Assembly (NCBI RefSeq): GCF_042655485.1
Contig: NZ_JBHSMC010000011.1
Location: forward strand, 1 to 64,000
Direction: 5' to 3'
Length of the DNA: 64,000 nt
DNA from: Lederbergia graminis
GTDB taxonomy: Bacteria > Bacillota > Bacilli > Bacillales > Bacillaceae_C
The notes beneath the pieces are model-generated. The model was not told where the DNA came from and searched no databases. It worked only from the letters and a program-made list of their open reading frames with translations. Positions 28,535 to 37,395 of this stretch are shown here, in pieces. The position numbers and the translations under genes are program-made. Position 1 is the first letter of the stretch, and each line of letters starts with the position of its first letter.

Positions 28535-28660
28535 ATGTTTGTATGGATTACTACAATAATCTCCTTCATCATTATATTAGCATTTTTTGAAGAAGCGATT
28601 TACTTTTTTACGAATCGCTTTATTTTCCATCAAAAAGATAACGATGATACGGGTAACTAG
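28535..28660 (+). CDS. Small membrane protein
   Basis: 41 residues with one membrane helix (VWITTIISFIIILAFFE) and an acidic tail ending DDTGN. ATG with GGAGG 7 nt upstream, a perfect spacing. No family recognised. It is divergent from map and lies before scoA. Confidence 0.65.
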   Translation: MFVWITTIISFIIILAFFEEAIYFFTNRFIFHQKDNDDTGN

Positions 28661-28763
28661 AACATTTGGATATTTAACGAACAATAATAAAAATCGCTCA
28701 TTTTACTACTTAAATGGGCTATAATGAAGCCAACATCTAAATTAAGTAGGAGGGCTCATATTC

Positions 28764-29339
28764 TTGAGAAAGCTTTTATTTGTCTTTATATTATGTACGC
28801 TTGTGCTTAGTGCCTGTTCATCTTCTATCCCCAAAAGTGGGAAAGCACTCGCTGACTTCAATTATACAGACCAAGACGGTAATGCATTTGGATTAGAAGA
28901 TTTAAAAGGTAAAGTATGGGTAGCAACATTTATTTACACTCATTGTGAAACAGAATGCCCAATGATGGCTTTAAATATGAGTGAATTACAACAAGATGTT
29001 GCAGATGAAGGTTTAGAAGATGTACATTTTGTTGCCTTTAGCATCGACCCAGAAGTTGATACTCCAGAAATACTAAAAGAATACGGACAAAAATTCAATG
29101 CAGACTTTTCAACATGGCATTTCTTAACTGGTTATACACAAGAAGAAATTGAAGCTTATGGACCGAAAAATTTTAATACAGTTATTAAAAAACCAGAAGA
29201 TAGTGATCAAGTAATTCATATGGTTGATTTCTATCTAGTCAACAAAAAGGGCGAGCTCATAAAAAATTACAATGGTATGGAAGATGTGCCATTTGACCAG
29301 ATTGTTAAAGATATTAAGGCAGCCTTAAAACAAAAATAA
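28764..29339 (+). CDS. scoA: SCO1/SenC copper chaperone lipoprotein (YpmQ/BsSCO type)
   Basis: 191 residues. Lipoprotein signal with lipobox LSACS, then a thioredoxin fold with the copper-binding CETECP (CxxxC) and the distal His in VIHMVDFYLV. It delivers copper to the CuA site of cytochrome c oxidase on the outer face of the membrane. TTG start with AGGAGGG upstream. Confidence 0.9.
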   Translation: MRKLLFVFILCTLVLSACSSSIPKSGKALADFNYTDQDGNAFGLEDLKGKVWVATFIYTHCETECPMMALNMSELQQDVADEGLEDVHFVAFSIDPEVDTPEILKEYGQKFNADFSTWHFLTGYTQEEIEAYGPKNFNTVIKKPEDSDQVIHMVDFYLVNKKGELIKNYNGMEDVPFDQIVKDIKAALKQK

Positions 29340-29342
29340 TAA

Positions 29343-29379
29343 AAAGCAGGAGGTGAATTTTTCACTCTCCTGTTTTTTT
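29343..29379. terminator. Terminator between scoA and hemY
   Basis: CAGGAGGTGAA pairs with TTCACTCTCCTG, then seven T. Confidence 0.85.
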
Positions 29380-29380
29380 A

Positions 29381-30802
29381 TTACCTTGAAACATCTATTT
29401 TTAAATACTCCAGTACGTCGTTTACCGCTTGTTTCCCTTGATCAATACAATCTGGAAGTCCTAATCCACCAAATGAACTGCCTGTTACAAAGACACCAGG
29501 TAGATTCATTCGAACATCTTGATGCATTTTTTCTACTCGTTGTTTATGTCCTACTGTATATTGCGGCATTGCATTTTTCCATCTAGTAACGACAGTAAAT
29601 AATGGTTTTGCTTTTATATTCATCGTTACTTTTAAATCATCTAAAACAATCTTTTCAATCTCTACATCTGATAAATCTACCACTGCTTCGTCACTAGCAC
29701 GACCTACATAGCAACGAAGTAGTACTTTCCCATCTGGAGTTGTATGTGGCCATTTTTTATGTGTCCATGTACAAGCAGTAATGGTGTAATCACTATTTCT
29801 CGACACAACAAAGCCAGTACCATCTAGTGTCACTTCTACATCATTCGCATCAAATGCCATGGCTACTGTTGCAACCGAAGTTGCTTGCATCTCTTTAATA
29901 TCTTGAAAATAAGGGGTATTTGGAAATAGTTCAGCAAGAGCCATATGTGGTAAAGCTACAACTACGCTGTCTGCTTGAAGGTTCTCACCATTGCTTAATA
30001 CAAGGTTGTAGCTGCCATCTCCTTTGTGATCAATTCCCTCTACTTTTGTTCCTTTAATAATAGAACTAGGCGCAATTCTTTCTTCCACTGCATCTACTAA
30101 TGTTTGTAATCCACCAGTTAATGTTAGGAACTTACCTTGAGTTTTACTATTTAATCGATTTTGTGTAGGAGTCGTTTTCTTCATTCCCCAAATTAAACTA
30201 CGATGCTCTCTTTCAACGCGATAGAATTGAGGAAACGTAGACATGAGACTTAGTTGATCAATGTCACCTGCATATATACCGGAAAGTAATGGTTCCACCA
30301 AATTTTCAACAACTTCATCCCCGAGTCTTCTTCTAAAAAAGTGTCCAAGTGACTGATCTCCACCTGACTGTGAGCGCGGGAGCACAAAATCACTCATTGC
30401 TCTAATCTTTCCTTGAACAGAAAAAAGCCCTGTTGAAAGGAATGGTCCGATTTTTGTTGGAATCCCCATTACTGCACCTGTAGGCATTGGATGTAATTGG
30501 TCTTTCACTAGCACATATGCTTTTCCAGCAGTATTATGAACTAGTTTATTTCCTAACCCCACATCTGTCGCTAATTCGGCTGCACTTGTTTTTCTCTCAA
30601 GGAAGGAGTCAGGACCTTTCTCTATTACAAAGCCATCTTGATAATGGGTTTGTATTTTCCCACCTAATTTATGAGTAGCTTCCAATAAAATTACCTCCAT
30701 TGGAAGCTTTTGTTCGTTAATGATTTTTTGCAAATAATAAGTTGTTGTTAATCCGGTTATTCCACCACCAATCACAACAACTTTTTTCACTTGTTCTTTC
30801 AA
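29381..30802 (-). CDS. hemY: Protoporphyrinogen/coproporphyrinogen III oxidase
   Basis: About 473 residues. FAD-binding VVVIGGGITGLTTTYYLQ, GKIQTHYQDGFVIEKGPDSF, and the C-terminal GLGLPDCIDQGKQAV. In Firmicutes HemY oxidises coproporphyrinogen III to coproporphyrin III in the coproporphyrin-dependent haem pathway. It is the last gene of hemEHY. The TTG at 30802 has AAGAAGG upstream and fits the family length; a TTG at 30826 has no ribosome site. Confidence 0.95.
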   Translation of the reverse strand: MKEQVKKVVVIGGGITGLTTTYYLQKIINEQKLPMEVILLEATHKLGGKIQTHYQDGFVIEKGPDSFLERKTSAAELATDVGLGNKLVHNTAGKAYVLVKDQLHPMPTGAVMGIPTKIGPFLSTGLFSVQGKIRAMSDFVLPRSQSGGDQSLGHFFRRRLGDEVVENLVEPLLSGIYAGDIDQLSLMSTFPQFYRVEREHRSLIWGMKKTTPTQNRLNSKTQGKFLTLTGGLQTLVDAVEERIAPSSIIKGTKVEGIDHKGDGSYNLVLSNGENLQADSVVVALPHMALAELFPNTPYFQDIKEMQATSVATVAMAFDANDVEVTLDGTGFVVSRNSDYTITACTWTHKKWPHTTPDGKVLLRCYVGRASDEAVVDLSDVEIEKIVLDDLKVTMNIKAKPLFTVVTRWKNAMPQYTVGHKQRVEKMHQDVRMNLPGVFVTGSSFGGLGLPDCIDQGKQAVNDVLEYLKIDVSR

Positions 30803-30827
30803 TGTTGGATCGCCTTCTTTATACAAG

Positions 30828-31766
30828 TTAAGATTTCATCTCAATTTTTTTCAACACTACATCAGCGAGTGCATCAATAAATTCTGGTTGTGCATCTGGC
30901 ATTGCAGGACGGTAATAAGATGCTCCGACTTCATCTGTCACTACTTTACATTCCACGTCATTATCGTATAGTACTTCCAGATGAGTAGATACAAAGCCAA
31001 CTGGAATATATACAAAAGCTTTATAGCCTTTATCGTTAAATAAAGAGCGTGTTAAATCTTGCACGTCTGGACCAAGCCAAGGTTCCGGAGTATTTCCTTC
31101 ACTTTGCCAACCTACTTCATACGCTGTAATTCCAGCACCTTTTGCAATTAAATCCGCTGTTTCTTGAAGTTGGTTTGGATATGGGTCACCATGTTGAAGA
31201 ATTTTTTCTGGTAGACTATGGGCAGAAACAATGAGACAAGCTGCATCACGTTCTTCAGCAGACATACCTGCATATATTTCCTTCACCTTTTTCACCCAGT
31301 AATCAATAAACTTCGGTTCATCATACCAACTTTCAACAGATACAATATTTGGACCACCAAGCTTCTCAGCTGTTTCTTTCGCGCGCCCATTATAAGACTT
31401 CACGCTGAACGTAGAAAAATGTGGTGCAAGTACAATAGAAACCGCTTCTTCCACACCATCGTCATGCATTTGTTGTACAGCATCTTCGATAAACGGTTCA
31501 ATATGTTTCAAACCAATATATGCTTTAAATTCCACTTCATCTTGTATTTCATTTAGATGATCCTGTAATCCATAAGCTTGTTGTTCCGTGATTTTTGCTA
31601 AAGGCGAGATTCCTCCTATTGCCTTATAGCGATATTCTAAGTCCTCTAATGCCTCTTTTGAAGGCTTTCTACCATGTCTAATATGTGTATAATAACGTTC
31701 GATATCTTCTTCTTTATACGGAGTACCATAGGCCATAACTAATAGCCCCATTTTCCTTTTTGCCAT
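30828..31766 (-). CDS. hemH: Coproporphyrin III ferrochelatase
   Basis: About 312 residues, starting MAKRKMGLLVMAYGTPYK. The conserved His is in APHFSTFSV and SAHSLPEK, and the Glu in GWQSEGNTPEPWLGP. It inserts ferrous iron into coproporphyrin III. ATG at 31766 preceded by GAGGTGG; an upstream in-frame ATG is ignored because it runs into hemE. Confidence 0.95.
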   Translation of the reverse strand: MAKRKMGLLVMAYGTPYKEEDIERYYTHIRHGRKPSKEALEDLEYRYKAIGGISPLAKITEQQAYGLQDHLNEIQDEVEFKAYIGLKHIEPFIEDAVQQMHDDGVEEAVSIVLAPHFSTFSVKSYNGRAKETAEKLGGPNIVSVESWYDEPKFIDYWVKKVKEIYAGMSAEERDAACLIVSAHSLPEKILQHGDPYPNQLQETADLIAKGAGITAYEVGWQSEGNTPEPWLGPDVQDLTRSLFNDKGYKAFVYIPVGFVSTHLEVLYDNDVECKVVTDEVGASYYRPAMPDAQPEFIDALADVVLKKIEMKS

Positions 31767-31788
31767 GCTTTCCACCTCGTTTGATGAA

Positions 31789-32841
31789 TTACTTAGATTG
31801 ACTAATTTTTTCTGCACTATATTCATGAATAAAAGATGTTAGTCGCTTGAGCATTTCAGGATCTACATCTGGGAATACACCATGACCTAGGTTAAAAATA
31901 AAGCCTGGTTTTTGAATACCTTGATTAATAATTTCCTTTGCACTTTTCTCTACATTTTCCCAATTAGAAATTAATAAGGATGGATCTAGATTCCCTTGAA
32001 CAGCTTTCGTAACACCTAAATTTCTAGCTTCTGAAATTGGCAATCTCCAATCAAGACCAACAACGTCTAATGGCAGGTCATTCCATTCCAATGCTAAATG
32101 GCTAGCGCCAACACCAAACATAGTTAATGGAACTCCCTCTTCTCGTAATGATGAGAAGATTTTTGTCATTACTGGCTTGATATATGTTTGATAATCAGCT
32201 CGATTTAAAGCACCTACCCATGAATCAAATATTTGAAGCGCACTTACTCCAGCCTTAATTTGTGCTTTTAAGTAAATGATTGTCATATCAGCTAATTTAT
32301 CCATTAACGTGAACCATGCTTTTGGTTCCGAGAACATAAATGCTTTTGTCTTATGATAGTTTTTAGAAGGACCGCCTTCAATCATATAACTAGCTAAAGT
32401 AAATGGCGCCCCTGCAAAACCAATTAATGGTACTGTTAATTGTTCTTCTGTTAACAATTTAATCGTATCAAGTACATACGGGATATCTTGCTCAGGATGA
32501 AGTTCACCCAGTTTCTCAACATCTGTTACAGTACGAATCGGATTATCAATTACTGGACCAATACCACTTTTTATTTCAACATCTACACCTAATGCAGGAA
32601 GAGGCGTCATAATATCTTTATAGAGGATTGCCGCGTCTACATTATACATTTCTACAGGAAGTCGAGTAACGTATGCACACAATTCCGGTTGATGAGTAAT
32701 TTCAAAAAGGGAGTATTTTTCTTTTAGTTTACGGTATTCTGCTTGTGATCTCCCAGCTTGTCGCATATACCATACAGGTGTATGTTCAGTCTGCTCACCT
32801 CTAGCAGCTCGTAAATAAGTATCATTTTTAATGTTAGCCAT
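31789..32841 (-). CDS. hemE: Uroporphyrinogen decarboxylase
   Basis: 350 residues. Signature PVWYMRQAGRS at the N-terminus, the catalytic Asp in AAILYKDIMTPL, and the second motif GFAGAPFTLASYMIEGG. It makes coproporphyrinogen III, the substrate of HemY. First gene of hemEHY; ATG with AAAGGTGG somewhat far (13 nt) upstream. Confidence 0.96.
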   Translation of the reverse strand: MANIKNDTYLRAARGEQTEHTPVWYMRQAGRSQAEYRKLKEKYSLFEITHQPELCAYVTRLPVEMYNVDAAILYKDIMTPLPALGVDVEIKSGIGPVIDNPIRTVTDVEKLGELHPEQDIPYVLDTIKLLTEEQLTVPLIGFAGAPFTLASYMIEGGPSKNYHKTKAFMFSEPKAWFTLMDKLADMTIIYLKAQIKAGVSALQIFDSWVGALNRADYQTYIKPVMTKIFSSLREEGVPLTMFGVGASHLALEWNDLPLDVVGLDWRLPISEARNLGVTKAVQGNLDPSLLISNWENVEKSAKEIINQGIQKPGFIFNLGHGVFPDVDPEMLKRLTSFIHEYSAEKISQSK

Positions 32842-32870
32842 GCTTTTACGGGTTCCACCTTTCGCACATA

Positions 32871-32934
32871 ATGAAATAATTATAATGTATGATTAAATTC
32901 TCGTAACGAATTTTGCTCATTTCGAATTCGTTAC
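32871..32934 (-). promoter_or_regulatory. hemE promoter region with a PerR-like box and an inverted repeat
   Basis: TATAAT on the minus strand at 32879-32884 overlaps 32871-32885, which matches 11 of 14 bases of the PerR consensus TTATAATNATTATAA. Just upstream, GTAACGAATT at 32903-32912 pairs with AATTCGTTAC at 32925-32934, a perfect 10-bp inverted repeat over the -35 region. Confidence 0.4.
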
Positions 32935-33121
32935 TACTATAATATTGTTTCACCTTAAAGTATAGACAAGTTCAGATGATGTCATAAATTTGTCCTTTTT
33001 CCCTATCCATACTTTATTCACATTTTGTAATAGGTACATATATATGGTTTTATAAGTTAAGTTTAAAAGGTATTATGAACATATATAGTGGAAAAGATGA
33101 TGAAAGAGTGGAGTGATAAAA

Positions 33122-33622
33122 ATGTTCTTTTACATAACTTCAGGAACCTACTCATTTTTAGAAAAAATCAAAGAAAAGTACTCCAAGGAAAATATGGTTT
33201 TAATGCACAATCTTAACAATGCTCAATTGATACATGAAACACCAAAAAAATCACTATTCCAATCACCTCGAAAATATACTGTGATTGATTCAGCCGGAGA
33301 ATTTACAAATAAGGGTTTTATCAGTTGTATTTATATTCCTGTTCGTGATGAAGATCGTCCTGTATTTGAATATCGTATTGAAAACAGGGCTCAGATTATC
33401 TCTCGAGAGGACGGGTTTTTAGCACTACGAGTACTTCGACCTCTAAAACAAGATACGTATATTGTGATGTCCATGTGGTCTAATAAGGAAGCATATGAAA
33501 AATGGATAGAATCACCATCATTTAAACAATCCCAATATAAATCAAACGCTACAAATGTATTTTCTGGTCCCTCCTACACCACTACTTATCAAGTTGGAAA
33601 AGAGGAAGACGAAGAAAATTAA
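33122..33622 (+). CDS. hmoB: Haem-degrading monooxygenase HmoB
   Basis: 166 residues, same length as B. subtilis HmoB (YhgC). C-terminal ABM-fold domain with RIENRAQIISREDGFLALRV and VMSMWSNKEAYEKWIES. It opens haem to release iron. ATG at 33122 with GGAG 7 nt upstream; divergent from hemEHY, so haem synthesis and breakdown face each other. Confidence 0.9.
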   Translation: MFFYITSGTYSFLEKIKEKYSKENMVLMHNLNNAQLIHETPKKSLFQSPRKYTVIDSAGEFTNKGFISCIYIPVRDEDRPVFEYRIENRAQIISREDGFLALRVLRPLKQDTYIVMSMWSNKEAYEKWIESPSFKQSQYKSNATNVFSGPSYTTTYQVGKEEDEEN

Positions 33623-33656
33623 AAAAAGACTAGAACAAAAAGATTATGGTTGAACT

Positions 33657-33697
33657 TAAAAACCGAACTATCATTTGATAGCTCGGTTTTTTCTAGT
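33657..33697 (+). terminator. Terminator of hmoB
   Basis: AAAACCGAACTATCA pairs with TGATAGCTCGGTTTT; T run follows. Same stem family as at 172 and 977. Confidence 0.85.
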
Positions 33698-33770
33698 ATA
33701 TTTCCGTAGCGGTATAGTTGCACTTACTTTATTGTGATTTAATTAAGATTCTTTTTTCTCAGACTGATGT

Positions 33771-34994
33771 TTATTGTACATCTAATTTCTTTAATCTTGT
33801 TTTTGTATATACGTTTGAGAAAATTAGTGCAAAGATGATGGTGACAATTGCGACTATTATGCCCTCTATGAATGGCAATCCAATACATGCACTAACACTA
33901 AATAGAATTGCTTGTACAACAAGTACTTTCATGAGTAATTGTAATAACGCGGTTCGTTTTTGTTGGGGTGGAACAGGATATAAATCCGGCCAAATTTTCA
34001 AATCATGCCTTTTGATCATTGGGATTAACTGAAAGCCTGTTAAATAGATAAATAAGCACGAAATAATCAGAGAAAAGTATAGATTATTACTATAGAGTAA
34101 AATCAACGCAGCAATAATGGATAATCTTACAACTAATCCTGAGTATTCACTCGTTCTTACTAAGGTTCTCGAAAAAAGGAACCGATACGTAAATTTGCTA
34201 TCAAATGGAATTCGTGAAAAGATTGGATCTAACCATTTTCTTCTCTTCACTCTCCCTGTTAAATGAGGAACATCTGTAAACATGTTTGCCGCATGATAAA
34301 ACATTTGCATCCTACCACGTTCTTTTTCAATTAATCGTTGCCAATTAATACTTTTTGTTTTCACAATTTCTAATACATAAATCGTAAAAGCAATCATGAT
34401 TAGAAGGACAACCCCAGTAAACCAATAAGATGCTTCTTCTATAATAAAATATAATAATAGCACATTACAGATGAAGCGTATTAACCAATCAAAGGTTTGT
34501 GTTTGCTTATCGGAGATTTTCATCATTTTCCAATGAATGATTAAATTCCAAACTTTCATAGCTAAGATAAGTATCAACAATGCGAAGAACGTACTAAAAC
34601 CATTTCCTGTTACTCGAACATATAAAGGCATTAATGCTGCTAGAACTATTAAAAGTATATAGGACTGGCCAAAAAAGCTAAGCACAATCCCTTTCCGAAA
34701 ATAATTCCCTAATTTTGTTTCTAATGGTAATAAAAAAACAATATCAGGTTCTTTTAATAAGGTTGTAATCGGACTGACCGTGATCACTATCCCTAATATG
34801 ATTGCAGCTACATATCCAACTGGAAAACTGGAGTCCAGCGTTTTTACCCATTCGGAATAATAATAAATTGCTGCGCCTCCACCAAATATGAATACGAAGA
34901 GCAAATGATCATTAAACATGTACTTTAAATATCGTCTTAGTTCTTGAAGATACGACTGGATTCTTTCACGCCATAAATCATCCATTTGTTTCAT
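33771..34994 (-). CDS. ecsB: ABC transporter permease EcsB
   Basis: 407 residues with eight or more membrane helices and the EcsB start MDDLWRERIQSYLQELRRYLK. Its start overlaps ecsA by 17 bp. EcsAB is linked to exoprotein production and to export or turnover of peptides (with RasP). The third gene of the B. subtilis operon, ecsC, is not here. Confidence 0.9.
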   Translation of the reverse strand: MKQMDDLWRERIQSYLQELRRYLKYMFNDHLLFVFIFGGGAAIYYYSEWVKTLDSSFPVGYVAAIILGIVITVSPITTLLKEPDIVFLLPLETKLGNYFRKGIVLSFFGQSYILLIVLAALMPLYVRVTGNGFSTFFALLILILAMKVWNLIIHWKMMKISDKQTQTFDWLIRFICNVLLLYFIIEEASYWFTGVVLLIMIAFTIYVLEIVKTKSINWQRLIEKERGRMQMFYHAANMFTDVPHLTGRVKRRKWLDPIFSRIPFDSKFTYRFLFSRTLVRTSEYSGLVVRLSIIAALILLYSNNLYFSLIISCLFIYLTGFQLIPMIKRHDLKIWPDLYPVPPQQKRTALLQLLMKVLVVQAILFSVSACIGLPFIEGIIVAIVTIIFALIFSNVYTKTRLKKLDVQ

Positions 34995-35733
34995 CGTTAT
35001 CTTCCTCTTCTTTCGTCAATCGTACATAAATATCATCTAAAGTAGCACTAGGCATTGCAAATTCGTCCTGTAATTGTTGAAGTGTCCCTTTTGCCCGTAC
35101 TTTTCCATTATGTAAAATGATAAAGCCATCACAGTATCTTTCAGCAGTAGCTAAAATATGTGTAGACATTAGTATCCCTGCTCCATTTTGCTTCATTCGA
35201 TTCATTAACTCCAATAATGATTGAATCGCTAGTGGATCTAGACCAATAAAGGGCTCGTCAATAATATATAAAGGTGGCTCAATAAGGAATGCGCACATGA
35301 TCATTACTTTCTGCTTCATCCCTTTTGAAAAATGAGCTGGAAACCATTTCATCTTTTTATCCAGTCTAAATTCTTTCAATAACGGTGTGATTCTCTTGTT
35401 ATATTCACTTTCTGATATACCATACGCCATAGCAGAAAGTTTTAAATGCTCTTCTAATGTTAATTCATCATAAAGAATTGGTGTTTCTGGTACGAATGAA
35501 AATTGTTTTCGATACTCATCAGGTGCATCTTTCAACGCAAGATTATTTATTGTAATGCTGCCTTTCCTAGCTTCCATCAGCCCAATAATATGCTTAATGG
35601 CTGTACTCTTCCCTGCTCCGTTTAAGCCAATTAAGCCGATAATCTCTCCTTTATTAACAGAAAAAGACACATCTTTTAATACTGGTTTCTTCGTGTATCC
35701 ACCAGTCAAATTTTCTATTTGTAATAAAGACAT
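34978..35733 (-). CDS. ecsA: ABC transporter ATP-binding protein EcsA
   Basis: 251 residues. Walker A GLNGAGKST, Q-loop FVPETP, signature HFSKGMKQK, Walker B PPLYIIDEPFIGLD, H-loop STHIL. Partner of EcsB. ATG with AAAGGGGG 8 nt upstream. A -10-like TACAAT lies at about 35767-35772 on the minus strand. Confidence 0.95.
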   Translation of the reverse strand: MSLLQIENLTGGYTKKPVLKDVSFSVNKGEIIGLIGLNGAGKSTAIKHIIGLMEARKGSITINNLALKDAPDEYRKQFSFVPETPILYDELTLEEHLKLSAMAYGISESEYNKRITPLLKEFRLDKKMKWFPAHFSKGMKQKVMIMCAFLIEPPLYIIDEPFIGLDPLAIQSLLELMNRMKQNGAGILMSTHILATAERYCDGFIILHNGKVRAKGTLQQLQDEFAMPSATLDDIYVRLTKEEEDNDETNG

Positions 35734-35863
35734 CCTCCATGCCCCCTTTCTTTATGTAACTGTTATTGTACCAAAATTTTGTTCGATAGGCACATTCATT
35801 CTTGGCTATTTTTTCCTCTTATTTTTTCGGCCCTCCTGGATAACATAATATCGAAGGCGCGGG

Positions 35864-36440
35864 ACTAAGCGAAGCTGGGGTGGTTGTTAAAGACACTAAT
35901 CTGCAGTAGAAGCGGAAAGTAGCGAAAAACGAAACATGACGATCAATTATCAATCTTGATATTAACAAGGGGATGATTGCGTTGGGCATGATAGAGGAAT
36001 TCGCATAATCAATCAATAAAATGATTGAAAAAAACTTTCCAAGTATCCTTTGGAACTAAGCGAAGCTGGGGTGGTTGTTAAAGACAATGATCTGCAGTAG
36101 AAGCGGAAGGTTGCGAAAACGAAACATGACGAACTATTATCAATCTTGATATTAACAAGGGGATGATTGCGTTGGGCATGATGGAGGAATTCGCATAATC
36201 AATCAATAAAATGATTGAAAAAAACTTTCCAAGTATCCTTTGGAACTAAGCGAAGCTGGGGTGGTTGTCAAAGACACATATCTACAGTGAAGCGGAGAGC
36301 CACGATGAACATATAACATAAACCTCGTAATCCAACTTGACTTATACCAAGGGGATGATAGCGTTGGGAATGTTAAATGATGAATCGGATTTTTCTTACC
36401 TCTAAGTCATTTCAGTAATTGAAGTGATGGTATAGAACCT
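35864..36440 (+). repeat. Tandem array of three ~190-bp units (candidate noncoding or micropeptide RNA)
   Basis: Units start at 35864, 36055 and 36245 with ACTAAGCGAAGCTGGGG. Units 1 and 2 are nearly identical; unit 3 keeps only blocks (AAGCTGGGGTGGTTGT, AAGGGGATGAT, GCGTTGGG, CTTTCCAAGT). Between units TTCCAA and TTGGAA form a hairpin with loop GTATCCT, and TCAATCA/TGATTGA forms another. Short frames recur in every unit (GTG at 35880, 36071, 36261; ATG at 35973, 36163, 36355). The array lies between divergent ecsA and hit and ends in a plus-strand terminator, so plus-strand transcription is likely. I do not recognise the family. Confidence 0.8.
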
Positions 36441-36463
36441 TTCCAAGTCACCCGCTTACCTTC

Positions 36464-36500
36464 AACGTGCAGGGTTTGTACTAAATCCTGCACGTTTTCT
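36464..36500 (+). terminator. Terminator of the tandem-repeat transcript
   Basis: AACGTGCAGG pairs with CCTGCACGTT, followed by TTCTTTT on plus only. It lies upstream of hit and so cannot serve hit; it points to a separate plus-strand RNA. Confidence 0.85.
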
Positions 36501-36553
36501 TTTCCTTATGATAAAATGAAAATTATCATGGAAAATGGAAGGTGAATGTTAGG

Positions 36554-36976
36554 ATGAGTAATTGCATTTTTTGTAAGATCATTAATGGTGAGTTACCCTC
36601 AGCAAAAGTTTTTGAAAACGATGATGTTGTAGCATTTCTCGATATTAGCCAAATTACAAAAGGCCACACACTTGTTATTCCAAAAGTACATAATGAAAAT
36701 ATTTTTGACTTACAACCAGAAATTGCAGCGAAATTATTTGAAGTTGTTCCTACAATCGCAAATGCATTAAAAGCAGCTTACAATCCAAAAGGAATTAATT
36801 TATTAAATAATAATGGATCCTTTGCTGGACAAGAAGTTTTCCATTATCATATGCATATTATTCCTCGTTATGATGAAAATGATGGTTTTGGTGCAAAATA
36901 TATAAGCCATCAATCTGAATATAGTGGTGAGGACTTACAGGCTATCGCTAAGTCCATTAGAGATGAATTGAAATAA
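36554..36976 (+). CDS. hit: HIT family hydrolase
   Basis: 140 residues. Zinc-binding CIFCKI at the N-terminus and the histidine triad EVFHYHMHIIPRY. It hydrolyses AMP from small adenylated substrates (Hint branch). The ATG at 36554 has GGAAGGTG 9 nt upstream. Adjacent to ecsA as in B. subtilis. Confidence 0.93.
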   Translation: MSNCIFCKIINGELPSAKVFENDDVVAFLDISQITKGHTLVIPKVHNENIFDLQPEIAAKLFEVVPTIANALKAAYNPKGINLLNNNGSFAGQEVFHYHMHIIPRYDENDGFGAKYISHQSEYSGEDLQAIAKSIRDELK

Positions 36977-36987
36977 TCTTGTCCAAT

Positions 36988-37035
36988 AAGGGTCTGCCCC
37001 AATATATAATATATGTAGGGGCTGACTCTTTTTCA
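36988..37035 (+). terminator. Terminator of hit
   Basis: GTCTGCCCC pairs with GGGGCTGAC, then CTCTTTTTC. Confidence 0.8.
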
Positions 37036-37037
37036 TA

Positions 37038-37232
37038 TCACTTCGTTAAAATCGCTAAAATAATACCGAAAAAACAAAACAGAAACCCTGCTCCTCCTAA
37101 AGTTTTTGCTCGTGCTTGCAAAATTCTCTTAGGCGGATACGCTCTTGGCCTTAGCAACTCAAGAATAAAGAATAACATTCCAAGTAACAATAAAATACCA
37201 ACAACAATAAAAAAAGTTATGACACCTACCAT
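37038..37232 (-). CDS. Small two-helix membrane protein
   Basis: About 64 residues, MVGVITFFIVVGILLLLG, a basic Pro-rich middle (RPRAYPPKRILQARAK) and a second helix GFLFCFFGIILAIL. ATG at 37232 with GGGGTGAGG upstream. No family recognised. It is antisense to an open plus-strand frame, which I reject for lack of a start. Confidence 0.6.
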   Translation of the reverse strand: MVGVITFFIVVGILLLLGMLFFILELLRPRAYPPKRILQARAKTLGGAGFLFCFFGIILAILTK

Positions 37233-37395
37233 TGCCTCACCCCAAGTATTTCTATGATGTACATGGTTAGCAGTTGCTATCATTATATGCGAGCACTTTC
37301 TTGTACATGATTTGATTATTCAAAGATTATTGCAGGAGTTATTCATTTTTTGTCGAAAATATATATTATAGTAGAAAAAAATCTGAGGTGATAAT

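Noticed and set aside
35864..36440. CRISPR array
   Set aside because: Repeat units are about 190 bp, abut each other without unique spacers, and no cas gene is near.
35864..36440. Group II intron, SRP RNA or RNase P RNA
   Set aside because: None of the domain V, Alu-domain or P4-type conserved blocks that I know is visible.
36979..37257. Plus-strand frame of 92 codons after hit
   Set aside because: It begins inside the hit terminator, without a ribosome site, and is antisense to a better two-helix membrane gene.
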